From Chitinophaga pendula (GTDB taxonomy: Bacteria; Bacteroidota; Bacteroidia; Chitinophagales; Chitinophagaceae): 64,000 nt of DNA. The position numbers were made by a program, and so were the translations under genes. The notes beneath the pieces were generated by a model, which ran no database searches, was not told the origin of the DNA, and saw only the letters and a program-made list of their open reading frames with translations. Below are positions 38,214 to 46,732 of the stretch, in pieces. The stretch is from assembly GCF_020386615.1 (NCBI RefSeq), contig NZ_CP077769.1, positions 5,332,001 through 5,396,000 of the forward strand. The letters are read 5' to 3'. Each line of letters starts with the position of its first letter. Positions within the stretch are counted from its first letter, which is position 1.

Positions 38214-38517
38214 CTATAAATAATTCATTGTTGTTAGCAAATGCAAGTGATCCCACTGTTAGCCCTTCCGCTTGTAACTGTTCTCGTATCTTATGCCGCC
38301 ACGCTAACAGATCGATGTCTAAAGCGATGTCAGACAATCCAATCCCGGCAAATGGGTTTTCTAGTTCACCAGGATGACAGATCAGCAGTAACCCAATGTT
38401 CTGCCGGGTAACATCGCCTACCGTCAGCCCTCTAATAATAATACCTTCACTGTCGCGGATGGGGGATAATTTTAGCGTCAAATCATGTTCGTTAAGTTGG
38501 ATACCAATTGATTTCAT
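38197..38517 (-). CDS. gp25/gpW-like baseplate wedge protein
   Basis: This 106-residue protein matches the small gp25-like wedge family in size, position and ending: DIALDIDLLAWRHKIREQLQAEGL followed by a final beta pair. In T4 and P2 this protein links sheath to baseplate. Its ATG overlaps the preceding stop (TAATG). Confidence 0.7.
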   Translation of the reverse strand: MKSIGIQLNEHDLTLKLSPIRDSEGIIIRGLTVGDVTRQNIGLLLICHPGELENPFAGIGLSDIALDIDLLAWRHKIREQLQAEGLTVGSLAFANNNELFIDAEYR

Positions 38518-38726
38518 TACTTTAGTTTTCCGTTAAACTTTCCTGTTACTGGGCCGTTTGGTGCCGTCAGTCCCCCGACATACTCTATCTCTGCACTCTT
38601 AACATACACATCTACAGCATCACCTAAACGGTCTGCAAATTCGTCGATAGATGTTTCCGATCTGCTTAACATATCGGTTAATAATTTGGCGATCGTATTG
38701 CGCAATGCAAGTTTGTCAAGTGGCAT
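38517..38726 (-). CDS. Small tail-region protein of unknown function
   Basis: This 69-residue protein starts MPLDKLALRNTIAKLL. It has a helical N-terminal half and a Gly/Pro-rich tail ending in NGKLK. I do not recognise it. It sits between the spike-like and wedge genes, with a one-base overlap to the latter, so it is translated with the baseplate operon. Confidence 0.6.
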   Translation of the reverse strand: MPLDKLALRNTIAKLLTDMLSRSETSIDEFADRLGDAVDVYVKSAEIEYVGGLTAPNGPVTGKFNGKLK

Positions 38727-38731
38727 ACTGG

Positions 38732-39232
38732 CTATTTTAAAATCCTTTTAAAATCTGTTTGCAGTTTATTTAGTGCAGTAATGCTATCCGGCAATGGTGT
38801 ACCCGTTGGGCCGGTGCTGGTCGCTAACCGATAGTTTTGTTTCAACAGGTCAAACAGGCTATCTATTAATCCAGTAAGCCCCACGGATTTATTATGTAGG
38901 TCAATCTTTCCAGTAGTGTCGTTGATCTCAATATTTATATTTTTACCGGTAAAATTAATCTGCTCCACCTCATCGACACTAATTACCGCCAGATCACGCA
39001 TATCGCCGCTAAGGGAGGCTACCAATACATAACTGCCTACTACGGGAACTATCAACAGCCTGTTGGCCGCTTCGTTCACAGTGGCTTTCAATCTTACATC
39101 AGATACCACAGTGCCCGAAACATCGACCGTGCAGCTTTCTCCCTGTACACTTATTACTGCCGCTGTAAAGATGTTAGTGCCTGTCTGCTGGTTGCTTTTT
39201 AGCAGATTAGCCAGTCTGGCGTACTTATCCAT
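38732..39232 (-). CDS. Baseplate spike-like protein (gpV/gp45 position)
   Basis: A 166-residue protein. An OB-fold-like N-terminal region (TAAVISVQGESCTVDVSGTVVSDVRL, then VPVVGSYVLVASL) is followed by a beta-rich segment (INFTGKNINIEINDTTGKIDLHNK) and a short helical tail. It is encoded just after the hub protein, the position of the membrane-piercing spike in Mu (gp45) and P2 (gpV). The beta-helix is short and no metal-binding HxH tip is visible, so the tip may be another protein. Confidence 0.7.
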   Translation of the reverse strand: MDKYARLANLLKSNQQTGTNIFTAAVISVQGESCTVDVSGTVVSDVRLKATVNEAANRLLIVPVVGSYVLVASLSGDMRDLAVISVDEVEQINFTGKNINIEINDTTGKIDLHNKSVGLTGLIDSLFDLLKQNYRLATSTGPTGTPLPDSITALNKLQTDFKRILK

Positions 39233-40217
39233 TTTGCCGTAGTTTAGTTTCGCTTAGTTTAATCCCAAGCTGTACAGCCCTTACCGCCCCAGCTTCAGAA
39301 AAGGTAGTAGTAACAGCGGTCACATAATACCACCCCGTTTTGTACTCATAATCACTGTCGTGAATAGAGGCCGCCCACGCCGGTTCTACATAAGGTAGAA
39401 GCCATGTTGTGATACTTCCTTCATAGCCGTCATATACCAGCGTTTTGAGTTCTGCCTCACCACGTTTACGTAGGGTATCGGGATCACTCACGCCGTATAT
39501 CTTTATACTCCTTTTGTCGCCACCTGTTGTCCCTACGATCACCTTTACATTTTTTCCGTTACGCGTTATGCCTTCTACCTCTACTTCAAAACGCCGGTCT
39601 GCTGCCTGTTTAAAGGATAGTTCCGCCTTCTCAATATTGTGAGCGAAATCATAGTATTGTTTACCAAAAAGTTCCTCATAAGGAAGATGAAAATGCAGTA
39701 CGTTACCTTTCATGTACACATTGGCCTTGGCTTCCTCCTGCAACTTCTTTAACACATCAAAGGCGGTGGCCTTGGAGATTACAAATTTGTCATAGCGTAG
39801 CGTATGTGTACAGTTAATTTGTATATCTATTCCCAAACTCGTTTTTATACTATCGGTAAGATATTCCAACACCTGTTTTATATACACATTCTTAAACTCC
39901 TTGTCTGCCACCGCCACACGGGTGACGTATATTTCATCTTCCAAGTTCAATTTAATACTGCCGTCGTCTGTAGCAATACTCTGCACATATCCGGAAAACT
40001 CCTGCCTGAGCTGATCATCGTACCCTAAGTAGATGCTAACAGGTTGGCCCCTGCGAAAAGTATTTTCTAATTCAGAAAGTACACGGTTATAGGCGGTGCC
40101 CGGCAGTACAATTTGTGCGGTATCTGCAAGCAGATCGACAGATTTATGTATTTCAATGCTGGCGACCAATCCCAATTTGAAACTGCCTACTACCACCTTC
40201 CAGTTCATTCTATACAT
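39225..40217 (-). CDS. Baseplate hub protein, gpD/gp44-like
   Basis: A 330-residue protein of the late-control gpD/gp27-like hub type. Landmarks are VDLLADTAQIVLPG, RRGQPVSIYLGYDD, FSGYVQSI, ISKATAFDVLKKLQEEAKANVYM and a C-terminal WYYVTAVTTTFSEAGAVR. The hub forms a ring around the spike at the end of the tail tube. It overlaps the preceding gene by eight bases and the following one by eight bases. Confidence 0.75.
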   Translation of the reverse strand: MYRMNWKVVVGSFKLGLVASIEIHKSVDLLADTAQIVLPGTAYNRVLSELENTFRRGQPVSIYLGYDDQLRQEFSGYVQSIATDDGSIKLNLEDEIYVTRVAVADKEFKNVYIKQVLEYLTDSIKTSLGIDIQINCTHTLRYDKFVISKATAFDVLKKLQEEAKANVYMKGNVLHFHLPYEELFGKQYYDFAHNIEKAELSFKQAADRRFEVEVEGITRNGKNVKVIVGTTGGDKRSIKIYGVSDPDTLRKRGEAELKTLVYDGYEGSITTWLLPYVEPAWAASIHDSDYEYKTGWYYVTAVTTTFSEAGAVRAVQLGIKLSETKLRQNG

Positions 40218-40836
40218 AGTTATCCAATTTTATAAGCAGCTGCGGGGCATCATCACTATAAGCAGTTATACTGTAGCCCTGTACATATTCGCCTTTGGTA
40301 AAAGGAATATCAAATGTTTCGATGGCCATCTGATTGATACCAAATATTTCTAACAATTCACATTTTACACTAATGGCTTCCCTTGCCTCCATATACATGC
40401 GTAACCTGTTTACCTCTTCACGTGGGTAGACCTTTTCATTTTTGTAATTAATGATCACACCCTGAATACTGATGGTGTAATCATCGTGCGACCAACGCTC
40501 TTTTACAGTGCCTCGCTTTTCTGATTTTGCCACGCTACGCCTAACTACTACGTTTTTCCCATTCAGACTAATAATAGGTTCACACGGGAAAGTCCAGTAG
40601 CTACTATCCGGTTCACTGGCCAACTTTATAGACAGTGGCATAAACATCGGTATGCCGTTAGCGTTGGCGACTATGGCCTGCTGTAACTGCTGGTCAGACA
40701 TGGCCGCAATCTCTCCGTACTGGTAAGCCTGTCCGTTATTAGGCTGGGCCACCGTGCCCGGTTTGTAAGGAGGTAGCACCGGTAGCCCGGCGCGATTCAG
40801 CAATAAATTTTCCAGTATAAAACGATTGGTTTGCAT
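40210..40836 (-). CDS. DUF6046-like tail protein
   Basis: A 208-residue protein following the tape measure by one base. The pattern SSYWTFPCEPIISLNGKNVVVRR, then KERWSHDDYTISIQGVI, then GYSITAYSDD resembles DUF6046-type proteins that occur beside tape-measure genes in Bacteroidota phages. By position it may link tube and baseplate hub. Confidence 0.6.
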   Translation of the reverse strand: MQTNRFILENLLLNRAGLPVLPPYKPGTVAQPNNGQAYQYGEIAAMSDQQLQQAIVANANGIPMFMPLSIKLASEPDSSYWTFPCEPIISLNGKNVVVRRSVAKSEKRGTVKERWSHDDYTISIQGVIINYKNEKVYPREEVNRLRMYMEAREAISVKCELLEIFGINQMAIETFDIPFTKGEYVQGYSITAYSDDAPQLLIKLDNYV

Positions 40837-40837
40837 C

Positions 40838-42877
40838 TTAGTCGCTTGCTTGTGATTGTGCCATGTTCAAAGCCCTGATTACCCCTTGTATAATTTCCTC
40901 CTGCATGGCGGATGTGTTAGCCTGGTTGTCGCCCTTGTTGAAGTATACGCTTTCTATCAGCTTACCAATATTTAGGGTAACATTGGTGGTTTTTGTCCCA
41001 CCGGTAGCGATGGCATCATTTACAGATTTGCCTTTGCCTTTTGCACTTGACCCGGAGACACCGGCACCGCCTGAACTTGCGGACGCTGGTGACATGCCGG
41101 GTATTTTAGGCAAGGTAATACCTGTGCCTTTTTCACTGGCTCCGGCATCTTTGCCCGTTTTCCATTTTAGGGACTTGCCGATAGCCCTAACGGCTTCCAG
41201 CGATTTGTTACCGTTGTCTATAACATCATTGCGGGCTTTGGCGATGGCTGCTGCCCGCTCGTTCTGCGCACTCGCTATTTTTTCAAGCCCTGCCCTTGCA
41301 CTGTCTTTATCCCACAGGGCGGACAACCGATACCATGCCTTTTCCAACAATTCAATACCCTGTAAAAAAATCTCCTGGTATCCCAGCCATGCCAGCGTAA
41401 GAAATGCCTTTGCACCGGCAAATTGATATTTCATTAATTCCATAAATTTTTGCCATGCCTGCCCCCAGCCTTCCACCTTGTTCACTGCGATGGCGATTGT
41501 TGCGATCAGTGCGATAATCCCGGCTACAATCCAGGTGATAGGGTTAGCCCAAAATGCAGCATTCAATATATTTTGTGCTACCGTCCACGCCGCCGTAGTA
41601 TTAGTCACCACGCCGTCCCAAAACGCTTTTAGTTTTTCTGCGGATGTTAGCGTAGTGATAACACCGGTAAGCGCAGAGAACAGCGGTATAAGGCCACCAA
41701 TATCACGGGCGGTCTGTCCTGCCACTGTTGCATAGGCCATGTATCCACCTGTTAACTCAAACATGCCGATCTTCATATCATCGATACGGGCCTGCATCCG
41801 CTTCATTTTTTCTGCGGGGCTATCCATTACGATAGCTGCCTGTTCGTATGCGGTATTGGTGCCCGTAATCGCTTTGGTATACTGATCGATTACATCAGTA
41901 CCGCTTAGTAATGCCAGCGCTGCATTACTGTTTTCCTTTCCAAACAGTTTTGTGATCAGCGCCGTATCGCCCATTACCGGTTTAAGTATTTTAAGACGAT
42001 CCGAAAAGGTGAGGGATTTATCTGCCAGTTTGTTTATGTCTATGCCAACCCCCTCTAGTGCTTCCCTGGTTTGCTTGGGCAAAAACCTCCCTTCAGATAG
42101 CACTGCCAGGACGTTACGGATCGCTACACCGCCTTCTGCGCCTTGCTTGCCTGCCTTGTCCAACACCTGTATAGCACTGTTAACTTCGGCAAAAGACACC
42201 CCCGCCATCTTTGCCGAAAGTCCGGACTGCTCCAACGCTTGTTTAATCTGTGGCAGTTCGGCGGAACCTTCTTTCGCAGCAGCGGCCATGATATTCATCA
42301 TATTGGCCATTTCAGCCGCTGCTTTCATAGGATCATCTGTCGATACCTGAAACTGATTCATCGCCGTTGTAAGCGTCTCTGTTGCGGCGACAGCATCGCC
42401 TCCCATAGTCTTACTTAAAACATTAACAGAGTTACCCATTTTGTCCAAGGCGGCGGGAGTATTGGCAATATCAGGCCCTAGTTTAGACAGGATTAGTTTA
42501 TATGCCTCTACACCTTGGGCCGCACCACCGCCGAATTCAATACCAGCCGCACGGGCATTGTCTCCTATCTGTTTTAACTTATCTCCCGTCAGTCCTGTAA
42601 TAGCCTGCAAATCGGCCATCGAGGTGGTAAATTCCAAACCCGGAGTAGATAAATTAGCTAGACCGTCTGCCACCCGGTCCAGCTGATCCAGTATCGCACT
42701 GGTATGTATGGTATTGATCTGATTGCGCAAGCCGTTAAATACATCATGGATAGTTTTGCCGAATTTAAAGGCAGATTTACCCGCAGCATTAATCTGCTGT
42801 TCGATCTTTTCTATCGAAGCGAATACTTTGTTATCCTTAAAAAGAAAGTTAAGTATGTAGTTAAAAGTGTTTCCCAC
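40838..42877 (-). CDS. Tail tape measure protein
   Basis: A 679-residue protein starting at GTG 42877, two bases after the chaperone extension's stop. Residues about 75-270 match the TP901-type tape measure core (FTTSMADLQAITGLTGDKLKQIG, then DAVAATETLTTAMNQFQVSTDD, then QGAEGGVAIRNVLAVLS). Two hydrophobic segments lie near residues 380-415 and 440-465 (ANPITWIVAGIIALIATIAIAV). The length sets tail length, so this tail should be rather short. The C-terminal part is Gly/Ser/Lys-rich before a final helix. Confidence 0.9.
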   Translation of the reverse strand: MGNTFNYILNFLFKDNKVFASIEKIEQQINAAGKSAFKFGKTIHDVFNGLRNQINTIHTSAILDQLDRVADGLANLSTPGLEFTTSMADLQAITGLTGDKLKQIGDNARAAGIEFGGGAAQGVEAYKLILSKLGPDIANTPAALDKMGNSVNVLSKTMGGDAVAATETLTTAMNQFQVSTDDPMKAAAEMANMMNIMAAAAKEGSAELPQIKQALEQSGLSAKMAGVSFAEVNSAIQVLDKAGKQGAEGGVAIRNVLAVLSEGRFLPKQTREALEGVGIDINKLADKSLTFSDRLKILKPVMGDTALITKLFGKENSNAALALLSGTDVIDQYTKAITGTNTAYEQAAIVMDSPAEKMKRMQARIDDMKIGMFELTGGYMAYATVAGQTARDIGGLIPLFSALTGVITTLTSAEKLKAFWDGVVTNTTAAWTVAQNILNAAFWANPITWIVAGIIALIATIAIAVNKVEGWGQAWQKFMELMKYQFAGAKAFLTLAWLGYQEIFLQGIELLEKAWYRLSALWDKDSARAGLEKIASAQNERAAAIAKARNDVIDNGNKSLEAVRAIGKSLKWKTGKDAGASEKGTGITLPKIPGMSPASASSGGAGVSGSSAKGKGKSVNDAIATGGTKTTNVTLNIGKLIESVYFNKGDNQANTSAMQEEIIQGVIRALNMAQSQASD

Positions 42878-42878
42878 T

Positions 42879-43043
42879 TTATTTCGGTTTAGTAGTCTGT
42901 GTCCTGATGTATTTTAATTCCTGTAGGCGCATCGCCCATTCGATGTCGGTGAGGCTGTCGGGGTCCAGGTGCAAGTAGTACCGTATCATGGCGCTACCGA
43001 TCCTGATAAAATCACCGGGATCGACTTCCGCAGCCTCTACAAC
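42879..43043 (-). CDS. Frameshift extension of the tail assembly chaperone
   Basis: In the -1 frame relative to the chaperone gene, an open stretch runs past its TAG and encodes 54 residues. It includes FIRIGSAMIRYYLHLDPDSL and EWAMRLQELKYIR, then TAA at 42879-42881. This resembles the C-terminal half of frameshifted tail chaperones. Its upstream limit in that frame is a TGA only 15 bases before the zero-frame TAG. So a slip must occur in CTG GTA AAG TTG TAG, most plausibly at A AAG (43043-43046). The longer product would have about 150 residues. An independent start at the internal ATG is a weaker alternative. Confidence 0.7.
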   Translation of the reverse strand, partial: VVEAAEVDPGDFIRIGSAMIRYYLHLDPDSLTDIEWAMRLQELKYIRTQTTKPK

Positions 43044-43330
43044 TTTACCAGTTCAGCCTCCTCCATCTGGACCATCTTTTCTACATGAGCAGATGCAGAC
43101 ATGAGCAGTTTGTCATTTGTTTTCAACTCTTCATCCCCTGCTATCCAACACTCATTTATGATCGTTTCGGGAAACTTAAAAGGATCTGTTTTCGCGGCTA
43201 CATAAGCATAGCTAAGTATCTTCCTGGTAGGCATTTTCAGAAAGCCTACTTTACCTGCTACGGTGAGTCGCCAGACTTCCTCATACTCGGCCTTCCATGC
43301 GTCAATTTGTGCTTGATCTATATTTGTCAT
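43037..43330 (-). CDS. Tail assembly chaperone, short form
   Basis: A 97-residue protein between the tube gene and the tape measure, the invariable position of the tail assembly chaperone in long-tailed phages. It starts MTNIDQAQIDAWKAEYEEVW, with LKMPTRKILSYAYVAAKTDPF and an acidic helical end EEAELVKL. It would coat the tape measure before the tube is built. A -1 frameshift at its end probably makes a longer form. Confidence 0.75.
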   Translation of the reverse strand: MTNIDQAQIDAWKAEYEEVWRLTVAGKVGFLKMPTRKILSYAYVAAKTDPFKFPETIINECWIAGDEELKTNDKLLMSASAHVEKMVQMEEAELVKL

Positions 43331-43371
43331 CTTGTAAATTGTTTTGAAAACGGTTAAAAATTGTTTAAAAA

Positions 43372-43794
43372 CTATCTCACCTGACCACTGAGTCTAAGGA
43401 ATATAAATGGCAGTGATATCTCCATATACTTATCTCCCTGCTTGAATTCCTTTTTGCTTTCGGTAAAGCGCAGGCCAACGATTCTATCAGTTGTCATAGG
43501 GTCGCCCTTTACGGGGTTTCCGTAGGATAGGTTAGCGTCCAGTGTCAAAGACATAACCGATCCCTTACCCGCTTTAACAAGGGCTTCATATTCGCTTTGT
43601 AATAGTGTTAACTCTCCTTCATAGGAGATGTTGCCGGACTGGATAGAATGCGGGTAGGCTCCTTTGCCGTAGATTAATTCACGCTCTACTTTTTCAGTGT
43701 AAGTGATGCCCCGAAAGCCGGTCACGTCACGGGTGCCAAGCATCAGCGTCAGATCAGCCCATTCATACTCCCTGGAATCAAATGTTTTTTCCAT
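43372..43794 (-). CDS. Tail tube protein
   Basis: A 140-residue, beta-rich protein directly downstream of the sheath gene. SREYEWADLTLMLGTRDVTGFRGITYTEK, then GAYPHSIQSGNISYEGELTLLQSEYEAL, matches small tube proteins of contractile tails. It should form the inner tube through which DNA passes. Confidence 0.8.
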   Translation of the reverse strand: MEKTFDSREYEWADLTLMLGTRDVTGFRGITYTEKVERELIYGKGAYPHSIQSGNISYEGELTLLQSEYEALVKAGKGSVMSLTLDANLSYGNPVKGDPMTTDRIVGLRFTESKKEFKQGDKYMEISLPFIFLRLSGQVR

Positions 43795-43806
43795 GCTACA
43801 TTATTT

Positions 43807-45000
43807 TTAAACGTTAGTAGTAGTAAATCCTAACAACACATCCACATACCGGGCATATCCAAATGGTCGTACGCGCAGTTGCACAACGATACGGGAGGTG
43901 GACACTACGTTTTGTTGTTCATCGATCACGCATATTACGCCCCGGTCGTTAGGATCAGTTACATCGGCGCTCAGTTCCCCATTAGCTGTCATCGCCGTAG
44001 CTATTGCGCGTTCGACGCGGCCCTGCCACGTTTTAACAATTATCGGTTGTAACTGTCCACTATCCGTAACAGGAATTTCTGATAACAGTTCCTCCAACAA
44101 TGTATCGTATGCAATGCGATAAGCCTTGTCTATTGTACGCCTGCGTGCTAAGTACTTGTAGTCATCGGTCGGGCCTGTAGCGAGTGGGTCATCGGTAAAA
44201 AAGTAGCCCGAACGACCGGCATAAGATCGCAGGGTGATATAGCCTTTATTATGGATGCTTTCTATGTCTGCCAGTTCTACAATGGTATCTTTAATAAAGG
44301 CAGTAGTAGTAGCGATGGCTCCATCTCTTACCCGGCCAATATTTCTATGTACCGGCACTTTGGCAATACGCCCGGCAAGCAAACCCATAGCTGCGCCACC
44401 GGAGTTTTTAACCGTGTCACCGATCAAGATACCTACCGAATTATTAGCGGCTGTTGACAGGTCTTTTAAGGCAATAACACTGCCGCTGTAACCGCGACCT
44501 TCAATGATGACAAAGACGGGCGCGTATTTGGTTTCTGCCGACCATTTAGCCAACTCCTGTCCCTTGGCCATCGCGGTGTAAACATCCCCGTCCAACCCAT
44601 CTACAATAACCGGCGTATAACCCTCTGCCGGTAAGTAAGAGACAATTAATCCGCGCAGATTACCGCGTGCCGCCTCCATCAGTGCCCGGGCATTTGCTTT
44701 GGTCACGTCTAACATGTCTGTCATGTTCACCGTGTTGGGCACACCATATATCCACACTTCGGTACCGTCTCCTGCTTCTGCGTAAAACTCCCGTAGCAGC
44801 TTATGCAAAGCTGGATTGTTAGCAACCGTTATACCCAGCAGTGACAGGCCATCAAAAGACCGGAGTAAATAAGGGGTGACCAGACTGAATTTATCAGGCA
44901 CCGCCACCGCCGTACAGACAATACCTAACAGCCCATCAGGGCTGGGCACGGCTGCGCCTATTGCGCCATTTTCATATATTATTTTAATCCTTGGTAACAT
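43807..45000 (-). CDS. Tail sheath protein, DUF2586-like
   Basis: I chose the ATG at 45000 (MLPRIKIIYENGAIG) over a TTG eight codons upstream. The protein has 397 residues. It resembles DUF2586 sheath proteins: YGVPNTVNMTDML, APVFVIIEGRGYSGSV, VGILIGDTVKNSGGAAMGLLAGRIAKVPVHRNIGR-type loops, YITLRSYAGRSGYFFTDDPLA, and a C-terminal beta domain (VVQLRVRPFGYARYVDVLLGF). Sheath contraction drives the tube into the host envelope. With the tube gene next to it, this shows that the phage is a contractile-tailed myovirus type. Confidence 0.85.
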   Translation of the reverse strand: MLPRIKIIYENGAIGAAVPSPDGLLGIVCTAVAVPDKFSLVTPYLLRSFDGLSLLGITVANNPALHKLLREFYAEAGDGTEVWIYGVPNTVNMTDMLDVTKANARALMEAARGNLRGLIVSYLPAEGYTPVIVDGLDGDVYTAMAKGQELAKWSAETKYAPVFVIIEGRGYSGSVIALKDLSTAANNSVGILIGDTVKNSGGAAMGLLAGRIAKVPVHRNIGRVRDGAIATTTAFIKDTIVELADIESIHNKGYITLRSYAGRSGYFFTDDPLATGPTDDYKYLARRRTIDKAYRIAYDTLLEELLSEIPVTDSGQLQPIIVKTWQGRVERAIATAMTANGELSADVTDPNDRGVICVIDEQQNVVSTSRIVVQLRVRPFGYARYVDVLLGFTTTNV

Positions 45001-45020
45001 GTTTGCTTTATTGTCGGTGA

Positions 45021-45362
45021 TCAATCTTCGATATCACTTCTGTTAATCGGCAGCACTTGATTATCCGTTAATGATGCTGCATGCATATTGGCATCGCTCA
45101 GATTAAAGAACAATTGCGCATCTGCTGTCGCGTAAATCATATCATTAGCGTGACGAGCAAATAACTCGACAAGCCTTCCGTGTAACAGCTGCATTCGTAA
45201 CAATGCTTCATAATCGCTTTGCTCTTCAGCAGTTTCGGTGCTTTGCGACTCGCTACCGGAAGGCTGCACAACATTTTCTTTCGTGTCTGTTTGCTGTCCA
45301 GTAACAGGTTCGGTAGCGGTCCCAGGCAGTTGCACTACCTGCTCAGTATCTTTTTTTTGCAT
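45021..45362 (-). CDS. Acidic protein before the sheath gene
   Basis: A 113-residue protein with a disordered Gln/Glu/Thr/Ser-rich first half and a helical second half (YEALLRMQLLHGRLVELFARHANDMI). I do not recognise its function. It lies between the lysis genes and the sheath, starting one base after the spanin stop. A head-tail or tail accessory role is possible from position only. Confidence 0.55.
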   Translation of the reverse strand: MQKKDTEQVVQLPGTATEPVTGQQTDTKENVVQPSGSESQSTETAEEQSDYEALLRMQLLHGRLVELFARHANDMIYATADAQLFFNLSDANMHAASLTDNQVLPINRSDIED

Positions 45363-45363
45363 G

Positions 45364-45855
45364 TCAGAATAATTTTTTTATTAGGAAATAGGCACCGATC
45401 GCAGCTAACAACAGGCGAGAAAGTACGATCTGTGTTTGTTGCCACCACGTTAGTTTATTGGTAACAACAGGCGGCAACGTCTTGGTGACAGTAACATACT
45501 TTGTTTTGTAAGTGTCCTTTACAGACACCCGTGTACTATCATTTTTTGATTTTGCCTTTACCGTTAGCTTACCGCCCGACAATTGCAAGTCCGGAGGCAA
45601 CAGGAGTTTACCGGATTGATAGTCTAAAATTTGCTTAAAGTAAGCGTTGCCCATACTATCACAGGCGATCAGTGCCGCTATCAGCGAACTATCTGCATCA
45701 CGCACGATCACGGTGTCACGTAAGGTTTCTGTTTTTTCGATGGCAACATCTACACGCGCCGTATCAGCTAACGGCGGCACTATCTTCCGACTGCTTACGC
45801 ACTGTGTTGTCGTTATCGATATGAACAGCAGTGCTATTCCCATTTGTATCCGCAT
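45364..45855 (-). CDS. Candidate unimolecular spanin (lipoprotein with C-terminal membrane helix)
   Basis: A 163-residue protein. The N-terminus is a lipoprotein signal peptide (MGIALLFISITTTQC, Cys19). A charged, beta- and coil-rich periplasmic stretch follows. The C-terminus is one membrane helix (QIVLSRLLLAAIGAYFLIKKLF). A lipid anchor at one end and an inner-membrane helix at the other is the plan of unimolecular spanins such as T1 gp11, which fuse outer and inner membranes at lysis. Its first 92 bases overlap the preceding gene in another frame. It lies in the lysis block after the endolysin. No homologue is claimed; the call rests on topology and location. Confidence 0.65.
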   Translation of the reverse strand: MRIQMGIALLFISITTTQCVSSRKIVPPLADTARVDVAIEKTETLRDTVIVRDADSSLIAALIACDSMGNAYFKQILDYQSGKLLLPPDLQLSGGKLTVKAKSKNDSTRVSVKDTYKTKYVTVTKTLPPVVTNKLTWWQQTQIVLSRLLLAAIGAYFLIKKLF

Positions 45856-46165
45856 ACGATTTAATTTCGTTTAGCTTGTTATAAAGTTTTGTGTTTTGTG
45901 CCTTCAGTTGCGAAACCTCCATTTCCAGCTTGTAAACCGTTTCTTTTAGTGACAGGTTTTCTTTTCGCAGTTCAGCCGTAGCGTTAAGCAGGTCGCTAAT
46001 AAGAAGTTTCATCCCGTCTGCATTGCGTTGCCAGACCTCAGATACTTTTTCCAGGTTGTCAATCTCAGACCGTTCTACCTCGGTTCTATTTTTTTTATAG
46101 GCCAGTACCCAGGCCGTAAAAGCGGCAATGACAGCGGAGATCGTAGAATATATAAATTCATTCAT
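45764..46165 (-). CDS. Membrane-anchored coiled-coil protein of the lysis block
   Basis: A 133-residue protein. One N-terminal membrane helix (IYSTISAVIAAFTAWVLAY) is followed by a long coiled coil (about residues 30-105: EIDNLEKVSEVW, LLNATAELRKENLSLKETVYKLEMEVSQL) and an acidic tail. It could be an Rz-like inner-membrane spanin subunit or a single-pass holin of pinholin type. Its ATG overlaps the endolysin stop by four bases (ATGA), and the lipoprotein gene begins inside its 3' end. Confidence 0.65.
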   Translation of the reverse strand: MNEFIYSTISAVIAAFTAWVLAYKKNRTEVERSEIDNLEKVSEVWQRNADGMKLLISDLLNATAELRKENLSLKETVYKLEMEVSQLKAQNTKLYNKLNEIKSYADTNGNSTAVHIDNDNTVRKQSEDSAAVS

Positions 46166-46656
46166 ATGGTTGTTAGTTGTAAGAAACCTTTTATCGATGT
46201 TAGCTGCCTACTGCGACGGATCACCTTATATCCCTCCCTGCTTCCAGCAGCATTACTGTTGCCCTCAATCGTGTTAATGCACCTGGACGCGACATCAACA
46301 CTTTCTACAAAGCCAGTATGACCATTGCCTCCGCCAAAGTCCATTATGAAAATGTCACCGGCTTGAACTTGTTGTAGGCCCGCGATCGTGGCGGGTAAAG
46401 TTTTTAGTTTTCGGTTTTCATTCCATTGTCGTAACACGCCGCCGGTTTTTACCAGGGGATTAGCAATAGATAAGGATTTGGCGGCTGTGTCTACACAGTA
46501 GTACACAAAAGCCATACACCACGCGTAGCCAGGACTTAAACCCACCGACTTTAGGTATATATTTACTTCTGGCCCGCTGTTGGAACCGCGCGGCACCTCT
46601 GCTACACCGATCTGTTTTACTGCTAGCGCCAAGGTGGCTATACTTAATTTTCCCAT
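46162..46656 (-). CDS. CHAP-type endolysin (peptidoglycan amidase/endopeptidase)
   Basis: I chose the ATG at 46656; a TTG nine codons upstream is open. The protein has 164 residues. The catalytic Cys is in GYAWCMAFVYYCVD and the His in GGGNGHTGFVESV, followed by the conserved TIEGNSN; this is the CHAP/NlpC-like papain fold. There is no signal peptide, so release needs a holin. It begins the lysis block placed between capsid and sheath genes. The final segment KGFLQL matches similar phage hydrolases. Confidence 0.85.
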   Translation of the reverse strand: MGKLSIATLALAVKQIGVAEVPRGSNSGPEVNIYLKSVGLSPGYAWCMAFVYYCVDTAAKSLSIANPLVKTGGVLRQWNENRKLKTLPATIAGLQQVQAGDIFIMDFGGGNGHTGFVESVDVASRCINTIEGNSNAAGSREGYKVIRRSRQLTSIKGFLQLTTI

Positions 46657-46732
46657 ATTGTTTAAATTGAAAGAGCCGGACAATACCGGATTGTATTGTC
46701 CGGCCTTACTAGTATCACACGGTTTTTTTTAC

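Noticed and set aside
40863-41426. Plus-strand open frame opposite the tape measure
   Set aside because: It mirrors the Ala/Gly/Lys-rich minus-strand coding sequence and has no own context.
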